Below are positions 1 to 4,957 of a DNA stretch of 5,124 bases, piece after piece. Under the pieces are notes generated by a model, which had not been told where the DNA came from, made no database searches, and worked only from the letters and a program-made list of their open reading frames with translations. The stretch lies in NCBI GenBank assembly GCA_021826565.1, contig JAKAZJ010000203.1:1-5124 (forward strand), read 5' to 3'. The DNA comes from Pseudomonadota bacterium. Its GTDB lineage: Bacteria > Pseudomonadota > Alphaproteobacteria > Acetobacterales > Acetobacteraceae. Every line of letters starts with the position of its first letter. Position 1 is the stretch's first letter. The position numbers and the translations under genes were made by a program.

Positions 1-182
1 GCGGTCATCGCGGCTGCCAGGATCAGCTGCGCCGCGGCCCGTGCGGTAGGCGGTAGCGGGATGAGGGCGACGGCCAATCCGAGCAGTGCGCCGAGGATCA
101 GTCCTATGGCGAACGCGCGCAGGATCGCCTGGTTGGGAAACCAGCGCCGCCAGCGTTCCGCGGGTCGGGGGTCGGGTTGCAC
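1..182 (-). CDS. Partial putative membrane protein (N-terminal 60 residues)
   Basis: An open minus-strand frame begins at a GTG (182-180) just after an in-frame TAG and runs off the left edge. The visible part starts with a short polar, basic segment containing ERWRRWFPN at about residues 9-17. A strongly hydrophobic stretch follows at about residues 23-41 (AFAIGLILGALLGLAVALI), ending in a PLPP turn, and then another alanine/leucine-rich stretch begins. This is the pattern of an inner-membrane protein with a cytoplasmic N-terminus and an arginine-rich positive-inside flank. I do not recognise the family from so little sequence. No good Shine-Dalgarno lies before the GTG, so the start is uncertain or the message may be leaderless. 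It lies downstream of the csp gene on the same strand but is separated from it by a hairpin. The opposite-strand reading shows no protein-like pattern. The gene is inferred from hydrophobicity and frame only. Confidence 0.5.
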   Translation of the reverse strand, partial: MQPDPRPAERWRRWFPNQAILRAFAIGLILGALLGLAVALIPLPPTARAAAQLILAAAMT

Positions 183-229
183 AAACGAGGGTGTCTACCC
201 GCGTCGGTTGCAAAATGGTTAAGCCGAAC

Positions 230-260
230 GCCGCCGCCCGCCGTGATGGCGGGCGACGGC
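230..260 (-). terminator. GC hairpin ending the cold-shock gene
   Basis: On the minus strand, seven nucleotides after the csp stop codon, a 13-bp stem (arms 248-260 and 230-242, twelve Watson-Crick pairs plus one G-U) closes on a 5-nt loop (243-247). The sequence beyond it is only moderately T-rich (CTTAACCATTTT, ending near 212), so this is a strong stem with an imperfect U-tract. Its position between csp and the next minus-strand gene makes termination or 3'-end stabilisation of the csp mRNA the simplest reading. Confidence 0.65.
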
Positions 261-267
261 GGGTGGG

Positions 268-474
268 TCAGGACCGCTTCAGATTGACCGCGGCCATCTT
301 GCCCTGCTGGCCCCGCTCCAGGTCGAAGCTGATCTTCTGACCTTCGTTGAGGGTGCCGATGCCCGAGCGCTCGACCGCCGAGATATGCACGAACACGTCC
401 TTGCCGCCGTCATCGGGCTGGATGAAGCCGTAGCCCTTCTGACCGTTGAACCACTTGACAGTACCGGTTGCCAT
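268..474 (-). CDS. CspA-family cold-shock protein
   Basis: A complete 68-residue, single-domain cold-shock protein. Proteins of this family are small cytoplasmic five-stranded beta barrels that bind single-stranded RNA and DNA and act as RNA chaperones, melting secondary structure during cold shock or general growth. The start [10 protein letters not shown] is the family's usual N-terminus. RNP1 is KGYGFI at residues 13-18 and RNP2 is VFVH at 27-30, with W8, F17, F28 and H30 supplying the aromatic nucleic-acid-binding face. The C-terminal GKMAAVNLK strand completes the barrel, and the length is normal. The ATG at 474 is preferred over an in-frame GTG at 495 because it matches family length and has a GGAGA (489-485) about ten nucleotides upstream. 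A hairpin follows the stop and a long structured leader may precede the gene. Alphaproteobacteria usually carry several paralogues, so which one this is, and whether it is cold-induced, cannot be told. Confidence 0.97.
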   Translation of the reverse strand: MATGTVKWFNGQKGYGFIQPDDGGKDVFVHISAVERSGIGTLNEGQKISFDLERGQQGKMAAVNLKRS

Positions 475-502
475 TGCCACCGATTCTCCGAACACTTGGC
501 GA

Positions 503-517
503 CCCGCACCGTGCGGG
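503..517. repeat. 15-bp inverted repeat in the csp leader
   Basis: CCCGCAC-C-GTGCGGG is a perfect 7-bp inverted repeat around one central base. It lies 13 nt upstream of the csp ribosome binding site. In RNA it could fold only as a short stem of about five pairs with a five-base loop. In DNA it resembles a site for a dimeric regulator. Either could affect csp expression. Chance occurrence in such GC-rich DNA is possible. Confidence 0.4.
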
Positions 518-594
518 CCGATACTTACTTTTCCATTCAGGGAACCGAGTTGCGCCGGCTATCGCCGACAAGGCACGCGAGCCCGACCGAAAAG

Positions 595-606
595 CGCCAA
601 TTGGCG
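595..606. repeat. 12-bp perfect palindrome near the predicted csp start site
   Basis: CGCCAATTGGCG is self-complementary across all twelve bases. It falls where transcription from the candidate csp promoter (608-636, minus strand) would begin, the place expected for a repressor operator. No regulator is encoded beside it, so function is inferred from position and symmetry alone. Confidence 0.35.
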
Positions 607-607
607 G

Positions 608-636
608 CCTATAGACCCTGGCGGCGCATTTGACCA
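608..636 (-). promoter_or_regulatory. Candidate sigma-70-type promoter for csp
   Basis: On the minus strand TGGTCA (636-631, 4/6 to TTGACA) and TATAGG (613-608, 4/6 to TATAAT) are 17 nt apart. Transcription would start near 601 and give a leader of about 127 nt, in keeping with the long 5' leaders known for cspA-type genes. The match is only moderate, and a promoter closer to the gene is possible. Confidence 0.3.
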
Positions 637-654
637 GAGGAAAGCGTAGGGCAC

Positions 655-855
655 CCAGGGTAATCGGGTGAACGAGCGTCTCCACCTCTCCCGCGACGCC
701 GGAGAGGGCGGGCAGCACGCGGCCGCGAACAAGTCAGGGCGGAATCGACGATCCACCCGACGCTTCCCTCACCTGCCGGGCTTTGCCCGGCGACCTCTCC
801 CGCATCGCGGGAGAGGTGGCGTGGAGCGTACCGGTCGTTCACCCGATTGCCCTGG
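655..855. mobile_element. MITE/REP-like composite inverted-repeat element
   Basis: A 201-bp non-coding element is bounded by 21-bp terminal inverted repeats (655-675 and 835-855) that match at 20 of 21 positions. The single difference is a G-U-compatible pair. A second, perfect 14-bp inverted repeat lies further in (682-695 against 806-819). Local hairpins sit inside: 685-691 with 701-707; GCCGGGC-TTT-GCCCGGC at 775-791; and an 11-bp stem with a three-base loop at 793-817. The core CCTCTCCCGC appears twice forward and once inverted. GTAGGGC occurs just outside both ends (646-652 and 855-861), possibly an imperfect target duplication, although two extra bases separate it from the left repeat and one base overlaps the right. 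No transposase gene is present, so any movement would be in trans. Intergenic repeats translating as LSRDAGE are common in GC-rich proteobacteria. The symmetry is directly seen; mobility is inferred. Confidence 0.7.
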
Positions 856-902
856 TAGGGCGTCGGAGCCCCGGCTTGCGCGCCCAATAGGTCACGGAAA
901 GG

Positions 903-937
903 CGGAAAGAAAAGAAGGCCGCGGGAGCAATGCGGCC
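903..937 (-). terminator. Possible orphan intrinsic terminator (minus strand)
   Basis: On the minus strand a GGCCGC stem pairs with GCGGCC (937-932 with 922-917) around a 9-nt loop and is followed by TTCTTTTCTTT (916-906), the form of a rho-independent terminator. No minus-strand gene lies upstream of it in the window. It could therefore end a short antisense or small RNA, block read-through towards csp, or be coincidental. Confidence 0.3.
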
Positions 938-954
938 ATCTTCGCGGCATATGA

Positions 955-983
955 CTGAAACTTAGCCGGTATCTGTCTATATT
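955..983 (+). promoter_or_regulatory. Candidate sigma-70-type promoter for the ABC operon
   Basis: CTGAAA (955-960, 4/6 to TTGACA) and TATATT (978-983, 5/6 to TATAAT) are separated by 17 nt in the AT-richest part of the intergenic region, giving a leader of about 115 nt. The promoter is spanned by an inverted repeat CTGAAA (955-960) / TTTCAG (982-987) and a direct repeat AGCCGG (964-969, 986-991), either of which could be a regulator site. Confidence 0.4.
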
Positions 984-1017
984 TCAGCCGGAACCCCTTC
1001 AGGAAAGACTAAATCTT

Positions 1018-1032
1018 TTGCACGTCTCTTGC
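1018..1032 (+). promoter_or_regulatory. Candidate sigma-54 (-24/-12) promoter for the ABC operon
   Basis: TTGCAC (1018-1023), a five-base spacer, then TTGC (1029-1032) matches the RpoN consensus TGGCAC-N5-TTGC at nine of ten fixed positions with correct spacing. The CACG after the -24 element also fits the extended consensus. The one mismatch is the first G of the normally near-invariant GG, which weakens the call. Transcription would begin near 1044, about 65 nt before the binding-protein start. A perfect palindrome GCGAATTCGC (1031-1040) overlaps the -12 side. RpoN with NtrC commonly drives nitrogen-responsive amino-acid importers, so the context fits. I saw no clear NtrC site upstream. Confidence 0.4.
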
Positions 1033-1108
1033 GAATTCGCTGTGCGCTGCTTATCCGGAAGCAAGTGGTTTACCCCTTCACCGCGCGCGCGAAAGGTTGA
1101 TTGCCATC

Positions 1109-1924
1109 GTGACCCATCTCCGCTCCCGCCTCGGCCGCATCGCCGCTGTTGCTGGCCTCGCCGGCGGCCTCACCGGCGGCGCAAGCGCCGCCACCCTGCC
1201 GCCGCGGCTCGCCAGCAGCCATGAGATCCGCTTTTGCAGCGCCATCAGCCTGCCGCCGATGGAGTTCATGAACGCCAAGACCGAGCCCACCGGCGTTGAC
1301 ATCGCGCTCGGCGACGCGCTGGCGAAACGTCTCGGCGTAAAGCCCGTGTGGCTCAATATGCCGTTCGCCGGATTGATCCCCGCACTGCTCGCCGATCATT
1401 GCGATGCCATCATATCGCAGCTGTTCATCAAGCCCAGTCGTCTGAAGGTGATCGACGAGATCCCGTATATGTACTCCCACGAGGCCATCCTGATGAAGGC
1501 GGGCGCGCCGAAAGTGGGTACCCTGGCGGGCCTGTCGGGCAAGAAGGCCGCGACCGTCACGGGCACTACCGCCACCATCCTGTTGCAGAAAGCCAACGCC
1601 ACCCTGAGCGGGGCGCATAAGCCCACGATCGACATCGTGATGTTCCCGGAAAACACCGAGGCGCTGCAACAACTCCAATTCGGCCAAGTCGCCGCCTATG
1701 GCGTGGCGTACGAAACCGCGCGCTACTACACCCATCTCGCCCCCGCGCAGTTCGAGCTTGGCGGCCCGCCCTATTTCAAGATCGCGACCGGTATCGGCCT
1801 ACGCAAGAACGAGAAGCTTCTCAATGCCGATCTCCGATCCGCGCTGGCGGGAATGGTGAAGGACGGCACCTATAAGCAGATATTCACCGCCTGGAACCTG
1901 CAGATCGACATGCTGAAGCGGTAA
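1109..1924 (+). CDS. Polar amino acid ABC transporter, periplasmic substrate-binding protein
   Basis: A 271-residue extracellular solute-binding protein of family 3 (SBP_bac_3, HisJ/GlnH-like). It would capture a small amino acid or related polar solute in the periplasm and deliver it to the permease and ATPase encoded next. A Sec signal peptide is clear: basic n-region THLRSRLGR, hydrophobic core at about residues 11-24, cleavage after ASA (25-27). Lobe 1 shows PPMEF at 49-53, GVDIALGDALAKRLG at 62-76, PFAGLIPALL at 85-94, and DAIISQLFIKPSR at 99-111. R111 matches the arginine that holds the ligand carboxylate. The lobe-2 segment GQVAAYGVAYETARYY (192-207) has alanine where an aspartate usually contacts the ligand amino group. 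The GTG at 1109 is chosen because the signal peptide is well formed from it and GAAAGG lies upstream (1091-1096, 12-nt spacing); an in-frame TTG at 1097 abuts that GAAAGG and would add four residues. The specific substrate is unknown. Confidence 0.93.
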   Translation: MTHLRSRLGRIAAVAGLAGGLTGGASAATLPPRLASSHEIRFCSAISLPPMEFMNAKTEPTGVDIALGDALAKRLGVKPVWLNMPFAGLIPALLADHCDAIISQLFIKPSRLKVIDEIPYMYSHEAILMKAGAPKVGTLAGLSGKKAATVTGTTATILLQKANATLSGAHKPTIDIVMFPENTEALQQLQFGQVAAYGVAYETARYYTHLAPAQFELGGPPYFKIATGIGLRKNEKLLNADLRSALAGMVKDGTYKQIFTAWNLQIDMLKR

Positions 1925-1928
1925 CACG

Positions 1929-2690
1929 ATGTCGTTCGACTGGGCCTATTTCTGGCACCAGCTTGTCCATCCGCCGGGTGCATTCCTGTTCGGCCTGTGG
2001 CTGACCGTCCTGGTCAGCGTGGCCGGACAAGCGATGGGGCTGGCGATCGGCCTGCCGGTGGCACTCGCCCGGCTGTCGCGACGGCCCATGTTGGCCTGGG
2101 CGGCGCGCACCTATATTCTTCTGCTGCGCGGCACGCCGCTGCTGGTGCAGATCGTGTTCATCTATACCGCCCTCGCCGCCGCCGACATCCTGCGCTTCCA
2201 TGACTGGCGGCTCGGGCCGATCAGCCTGGCCGGCAACGTGCAGGCGGGCATCCTCGCTTTGGGGCTGAACGAGAGCGCCTATATGGCCGAGATCTTCCGC
2301 GCCGGTATCACCGCCATCGACCGCGGTCAGACCGAGGCCGCGAAGGCGCTCGGTATGCCGCCCGCGATGATCCTGCGCCGCATCGTGCTGCCGCAGGCGC
2401 TGCGGGTGGTGCTGCTGCCGATCGGCAACCAGTTCAACGTGATGCTGAAGAACTCCACCCTGGTCAGCATCATCGGTGTCTCGGAGATGCTGCTGGTCAC
2501 CGAGACCATCAACTCCGCCACCTTCCGCACCTTCGAGCTGTATTCCGTTCTGGCGCTGTATTTCCTGGCGCTGACCTCGCTCTGGACGCTGGCGATGCGG
2601 TGGATCGAACGCCGGATGGAAACCGGCGCCGTCCGCCGGATCGCGCGCCCGTCGGCGGCAGAGCCGGTATTGTCGCAGGCGACGCCGTGA
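1929..2690 (+). CDS. Polar amino acid ABC transporter permease (HisM/GlnP family)
   Basis: A 253-residue integral membrane subunit of a PAAT-type importer, of normal family length, with about five hydrophobic spans (roughly residues 18-46, 56-84, 98-122, 170-195 and 203-225). The family marks are [13 protein letters not shown] at 67-79 and [14 protein letters not shown] at 114-127. The EAA loop is EAAKALGM at 136-143 running into [10 protein letters not shown] (150-159); this cytoplasmic helix docks into the ATPase. The conserved N-Q-F-N-x-x-L-K-N-S-T segment is at 167-177. The start ATG lies four nucleotides after the binding-protein stop, with only a weak purine-rich GCGG before it, so translation is probably coupled. 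Many relatives have two permease genes; here there is one, so the channel would be a homodimer. The arginine- and proline-rich tail after residue 228 looks cytoplasmic and unremarkable. Confidence 0.95.
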   Translation: MSFDWAYFWHQLVHPPGAFLFGLWLTVLVSVAGQAMGLAIGLPVALARLSRRPMLAWAARTYILLLRGTPLLVQIVFIYTALAAADILRFHDWRLGPISLAGNVQAGILALGLNESAYMAEIFRAGITAIDRGQTEAAKALGMPPAMILRRIVLPQALRVVLLPIGNQFNVMLKNSTLVSIIGVSEMLLVTETINSATFRTFELYSVLALYFLALTSLWTLAMRWIERRMETGAVRRIARPSAAEPVLSQATP

Positions 2691-3457
2691 TCGCGCCGCC
2701 CATTATCGTCGCCGAGGGGGTCGAGAAATATTTCGGCTCGCGCAAGGTCCTGGACGGCATCGACCTGACGGTCCGCCGCGGTGAGGTCGTGGTGCTGATC
2801 GGCCCGTCCGGCTCCGGCAAGACCACTTTCCTGCGCTGTATCGACCATCTGGAGACGATTGAGGCCGGCCGCATCTTCGTGAATGGCCAGCCGATCGGGT
2901 ATCGGCAAAGCGGCCATCGCTGGATCGAGGATTCGGAACGCGCCGTCGCCCGCCGTCGCCGCGATGTCGGCATGGTGTTTCAGCGCTTCAACCTGTTCGC
3001 CCATCTGGACGTGCTGGAGAACATCGCGATCGCCCCGATCCGGGTCCGCGGCCAGGATCGCGCGGCGGCGGAGCGCGCCGCAACTGCGCTGCTGGTCCGC
3101 GTCGGCCTGCCCGACAAGGCACATGCCTACCCGTCCGAACTCTCCGGCGGCCAGCAGCAGCGCGTCGCGATCGCCCGCGCCCTCGCGATGCAGCCGGCGG
3201 TGATGCTGTTTGACGAACCGACCAGCGCGCTGGATCCCGAAATGGTGGGCGAGGTCCTGGCGGTGATGCGCGATCTGGCCGCCGGCGGGATGACCATGGT
3301 GGTGGTCACCCACGAGATGGGCTTCGCCCGCCAGGTGGCGCATCGGGTGGTGGTCATGGACGCCGGCCGGATCGTGGAAGCCGCCCCGCCCGAGCGCCTG
3401 TTCGCCGCTCCCGAACACCCTCGGACCCGCGCCCTGCTGGCCGCGGTGCTGCATTGA
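2687..3457 (+). CDS. Polar amino acid ABC transporter ATP-binding protein (GlnQ/HisP family)
   Basis: A 256-residue cytoplasmic ATPase that powers uptake through the neighbouring permease. All catalytic motifs are intact: A-loop Y15, Walker A GPSGSGKT 39-46, Q-loop Q99 within [10 protein letters not shown], signature LSGGQQQR 152-159, Walker B VMLFDEP 172-178 with catalytic E177, D-loop SALD 180-183, and H-loop H209 in [10 protein letters not shown]. The VFQRFNLF and THEMGFA wording is typical of amino-acid importers (GlnQ, HisP) rather than other ABC classes. The GTG start overlaps the permease stop (GTGA, 2687-2690), with AGG at 2677-2679 seven nucleotides upstream, so translation is probably coupled. 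Longer readings would run far back into the permease gene and are not credible. No regulatory C-terminal domain is present. I see no convincing intrinsic terminator after the stop. Confidence 0.96.
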   Translation: MIAPPIIVAEGVEKYFGSRKVLDGIDLTVRRGEVVVLIGPSGSGKTTFLRCIDHLETIEAGRIFVNGQPIGYRQSGHRWIEDSERAVARRRRDVGMVFQRFNLFAHLDVLENIAIAPIRVRGQDRAAAERAATALLVRVGLPDKAHAYPSELSGGQQQRVAIARALAMQPAVMLFDEPTSALDPEMVGEVLAVMRDLAAGGMTMVVVTHEMGFARQVAHRVVVMDAGRIVEAAPPERLFAAPEHPRTRALLAAVLH

Positions 3458-3512
3458 CCGCGGGCCACCGGGCGGAGGCTTGAGACCGGCAGGAGAGTCC
3501 ACATCTAAGCCC

Positions 3513-3542
3513 TTGCCCCGGCGCGATTCGGGCCGCTAGGGT
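3513..3542 (+). promoter_or_regulatory. Candidate promoter for the YbjN-proC operon
   Basis: TTGCCC (3513-3518) and GCTAGGGT (3535-3542, hexamer TAGGGT) are 18 nt apart in the 155-nt gap after the transporter operon. The -10 resembles the GCTA-type element described for alphaproteobacterial housekeeping promoters better than the E. coli consensus. Transcription would start near 3549 and leave a leader of about 64 nt. Confidence 0.35.
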
Positions 3543-3612
3543 GTGTTGGCCCATGGCCCGGCACGCCATCGGTTCTCTGCCCCCCGGCCTTCCTCCAGAC
3601 GGGAGACGACGC

Positions 3613-4122
3613 ATGACCGCCATAGACACCGCCGCCGCCACGCGCGACAGCGCCGCCAACCCCCTCGATACATTGGAGCAAATCGTCCTGGCGAACGACT
3701 GGGAATGCGATCGGCGCAACGAGGCCGAGATGGCCGCCGAGGCCCCTGGCCGCTGGTGCGATTACGGGCTGTTCTTCAACTGGTCGCACGAGATCCACGC
3801 CATGCATTTCACCTGCACCTTCGATCTGAAGGTGCCGTTGAAGCGCCGCGGCGCGCTTTACGAATTGCTGGCGCTGGCCAATGAACGCCTGTGGATCGGT
3901 CATTTCGGCATGGACCCGGATGACGGGATGCCGGTGTTCCGCCATTCCGTGCTGCTACGCGGCGCGTCCGGCGCCTCGGCGGAGAGCCTGGAGGATATGG
4001 TGGATATCGCGCTGACGGAATGCGAGCGGTTCTTCCCGGCGTTCCAGTTCGTCCTGTGGGGCGGCAAAGCCCCGGCGGAGGCGCTGGACGCGGCCATGCT
4101 GGATTGCGTCGGCGAGGCATGA
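3613..4122 (+). CDS. YbjN-domain-containing protein
   Basis: A 169-residue soluble protein without signal peptide or membrane segment, matching the alphaproteobacterial YbjN-domain family (PF10722-like). The characteristic stretches are WECDRRNEAEMA at 30-41, GRWCDYGLFFNW at 46-57, CTFDLKVPLKRRG at 68-80, LANERLWIGHFG at 88-99, FRHSVLLRG at 109-117, and the C-terminal ECERFFPAFQFVLWGGK at 136-152. YbjN proteins are structurally related to the chaperone fold of type III secretion chaperones, and E. coli YbjN has been linked to stress and motility phenotypes, but no biochemical role is firmly known for this branch. The ATG at 3613 is chosen because GGGAG (3601-3605) sits seven nucleotides upstream and it gives family-normal length; an upstream in-frame GTG at 3541 would add a non-conserved extension. 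Its stop overlaps the proC start, so it is the first gene of an operon with proC. Confidence 0.9.
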   Translation: MTAIDTAAATRDSAANPLDTLEQIVLANDWECDRRNEAEMAAEAPGRWCDYGLFFNWSHEIHAMHFTCTFDLKVPLKRRGALYELLALANERLWIGHFGMDPDDGMPVFRHSVLLRGASGASAESLEDMVDIALTECERFFPAFQFVLWGGKAPAEALDAAMLDCVGEA

Positions 4123-4925
4123 CCGCGATTCCGCCGCTGCTGCTGGTCGGCGCCGGACGGATGGGGGCCGCGTTGCTGGCCGGCTGGCGCGAACTGGGGC
4201 TGACGGCGTCGGTGGCGGTGGACCCCGCCCCCGGAGCTGCGGCGCTGGCGGGGGCGGATCTGACGGTCGTGACGGACGCGCACGCGATCCCGGTGGGGTT
4301 CGCGCCTGCGCTGGTGGTGTTCGCCGTCAAGCCGCAGGCCGCCGCGGAGACGCTGCCGTACTACGCGCGATACTCCGGGCGGGCAGGGTTCCTGTCGATC
4401 ATGGCCGGGCGGACATTGGGCGGCATCCGTTCCCTGCTGGGGCCGGACGCCGCGGTGATCCGCGCCATGCCGAACACGCCGGCGGCGATCCGCCAGGGCA
4501 TCACCGTCGCCTGCCCCGGCCCGGCCGTCACCGAAGCGCAGCGCGCGCTCGCCGAGACGCTGCTGGGCGCAATCGGGGAAGTGGCGTTCGTCGCGGACGA
4601 GGCGCTGCTGGACCCGGTCACAGCGGTCTCCGGCAGCGGCCCCGCTTACGTGTTTCTGTTGGCCGAGCTGCTGGAACAGGCGGCGGTGGCGCAGGGCATC
4701 CCGCCCGACCTGGCGCGCCGCCTGGCGCGGCGGACCGTCGCCGGATCCGGCGCGCTGCTCGGGGCCAGCGCGGAAGATGCCGCGGCGCTGCGCGTGGCTG
4801 TCACCAGCCCGGCCGGCACCACCGAGGCCGCGTTGCGCATCCTGATGGCCGCCGACGCCTGGCCGGCCGCCATGGACCGCGCAATCGCGGCGGCCACGGC
4901 GCGGTCGCGCGAACTGGCGGGCTGA
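4119..4925 (+). CDS. proC: Pyrroline-5-carboxylate reductase
   Basis: A complete 268-residue ProC, the cytoplasmic enzyme that reduces delta-1-pyrroline-5-carboxylate to L-proline with NAD(P)H, the last step of proline synthesis. The N-terminal Rossmann domain has the dinucleotide motif GAGRMG at 11-16 and FAVKPQ at 68-73. RAMPNTPA (115-122) and AVSGSGPAY (169-177) follow, the latter opening the helical dimerisation domain with the substrate-binding region. The C-terminal family signature is VTSPAGTTEAAL at 228-239, where the more usual SPGGTT has alanine for one glycine, a tolerated change. Length is normal. The ATG overlaps the YbjN stop as ATGA (4119-4122), with GGCG/GAGG within the preceding nucleotides, so re-initiation is likely. 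Later or earlier starts would break the Rossmann strand or extend into the YbjN gene. Nothing suggests the enzyme is defective. Confidence 0.98.
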   Translation: MTAIPPLLLVGAGRMGAALLAGWRELGLTASVAVDPAPGAAALAGADLTVVTDAHAIPVGFAPALVVFAVKPQAAAETLPYYARYSGRAGFLSIMAGRTLGGIRSLLGPDAAVIRAMPNTPAAIRQGITVACPGPAVTEAQRALAETLLGAIGEVAFVADEALLDPVTAVSGSGPAYVFLLAELLEQAAVAQGIPPDLARRLARRTVAGSGALLGASAEDAAALRVAVTSPAGTTEAALRILMAADAWPAAMDRAIAAATARSRELAG

Positions 4926-4957
4926 CAGCGGGTCCTGGCGCGCCTATCTAAAGCGTC

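Larger units (their letters stand above)
475..1108. other. Long intergenic region between csp and the ABC operon
   Basis: About 630 nt separate the divergent csp gene (minus) and ABC transporter operon (plus). No frame here has a credible start, ribosome binding site and protein-like composition. Open frames across 609-950 only translate the inverted repeats, giving LSRDAGE-like peptides on both strands. The block contains, in order: csp leader inverted repeats (503-517, 595-606), a possible csp promoter (608-636), a MITE/REP-like element (655-855), a GC hairpin with a T-rich minus-strand flank (903-937), and two promoter candidates for the transporter operon (955-983, 1018-1032). The 940-1075 part is clearly richer in A and T than the flanking genes, as expected of a promoter region. 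Confidence 0.8.

Noticed and set aside
609..950. Minus-strand open frame of about 113 codons, and a plus-strand one at 668-958
   Set aside because: Both lie across the inverted-repeat element and merely translate its hairpins. They lack a ribosome binding site and any protein-like hydrophobic or domain pattern.
1070..1735. Minus-strand open frame of 221 codons opposite the binding-protein gene
   Set aside because: Low-complexity, Gly/Arg/His-rich antisense translation of a clear SBP_bac_3 gene. No conserved motif is visible.
1953..1966. TGGCAC with a nearby TTGT, resembling a sigma-54 promoter
   Set aside because: The spacer is four instead of five bases, the -12 GC is missing, and it lies inside the permease coding sequence just after its start.
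3458..3475. CCGC...GCGG inverted sequence after the ATPase stop as a terminator
   Set aside because: Only four base pairs form, the inner bases do not pair, and no T-tract follows.
2327..3502. Long minus-strand open frame (391 codons) opposite the permease and ATPase genes
   Set aside because: It is the antisense shadow of two well-supported genes in GC-rich DNA. Its translation is rich in His, Asp, Arg and Gly without any recognisable domain, and it begins in the gap after the ATPase.
4020..4118. Upstream extension of proC to a start at 4020
   Set aside because: It would add 33 residues of non-conserved Arg/Gly/Pro-rich sequence inside the YbjN gene. The ATG at 4119 gives the normal ProC N-terminus.
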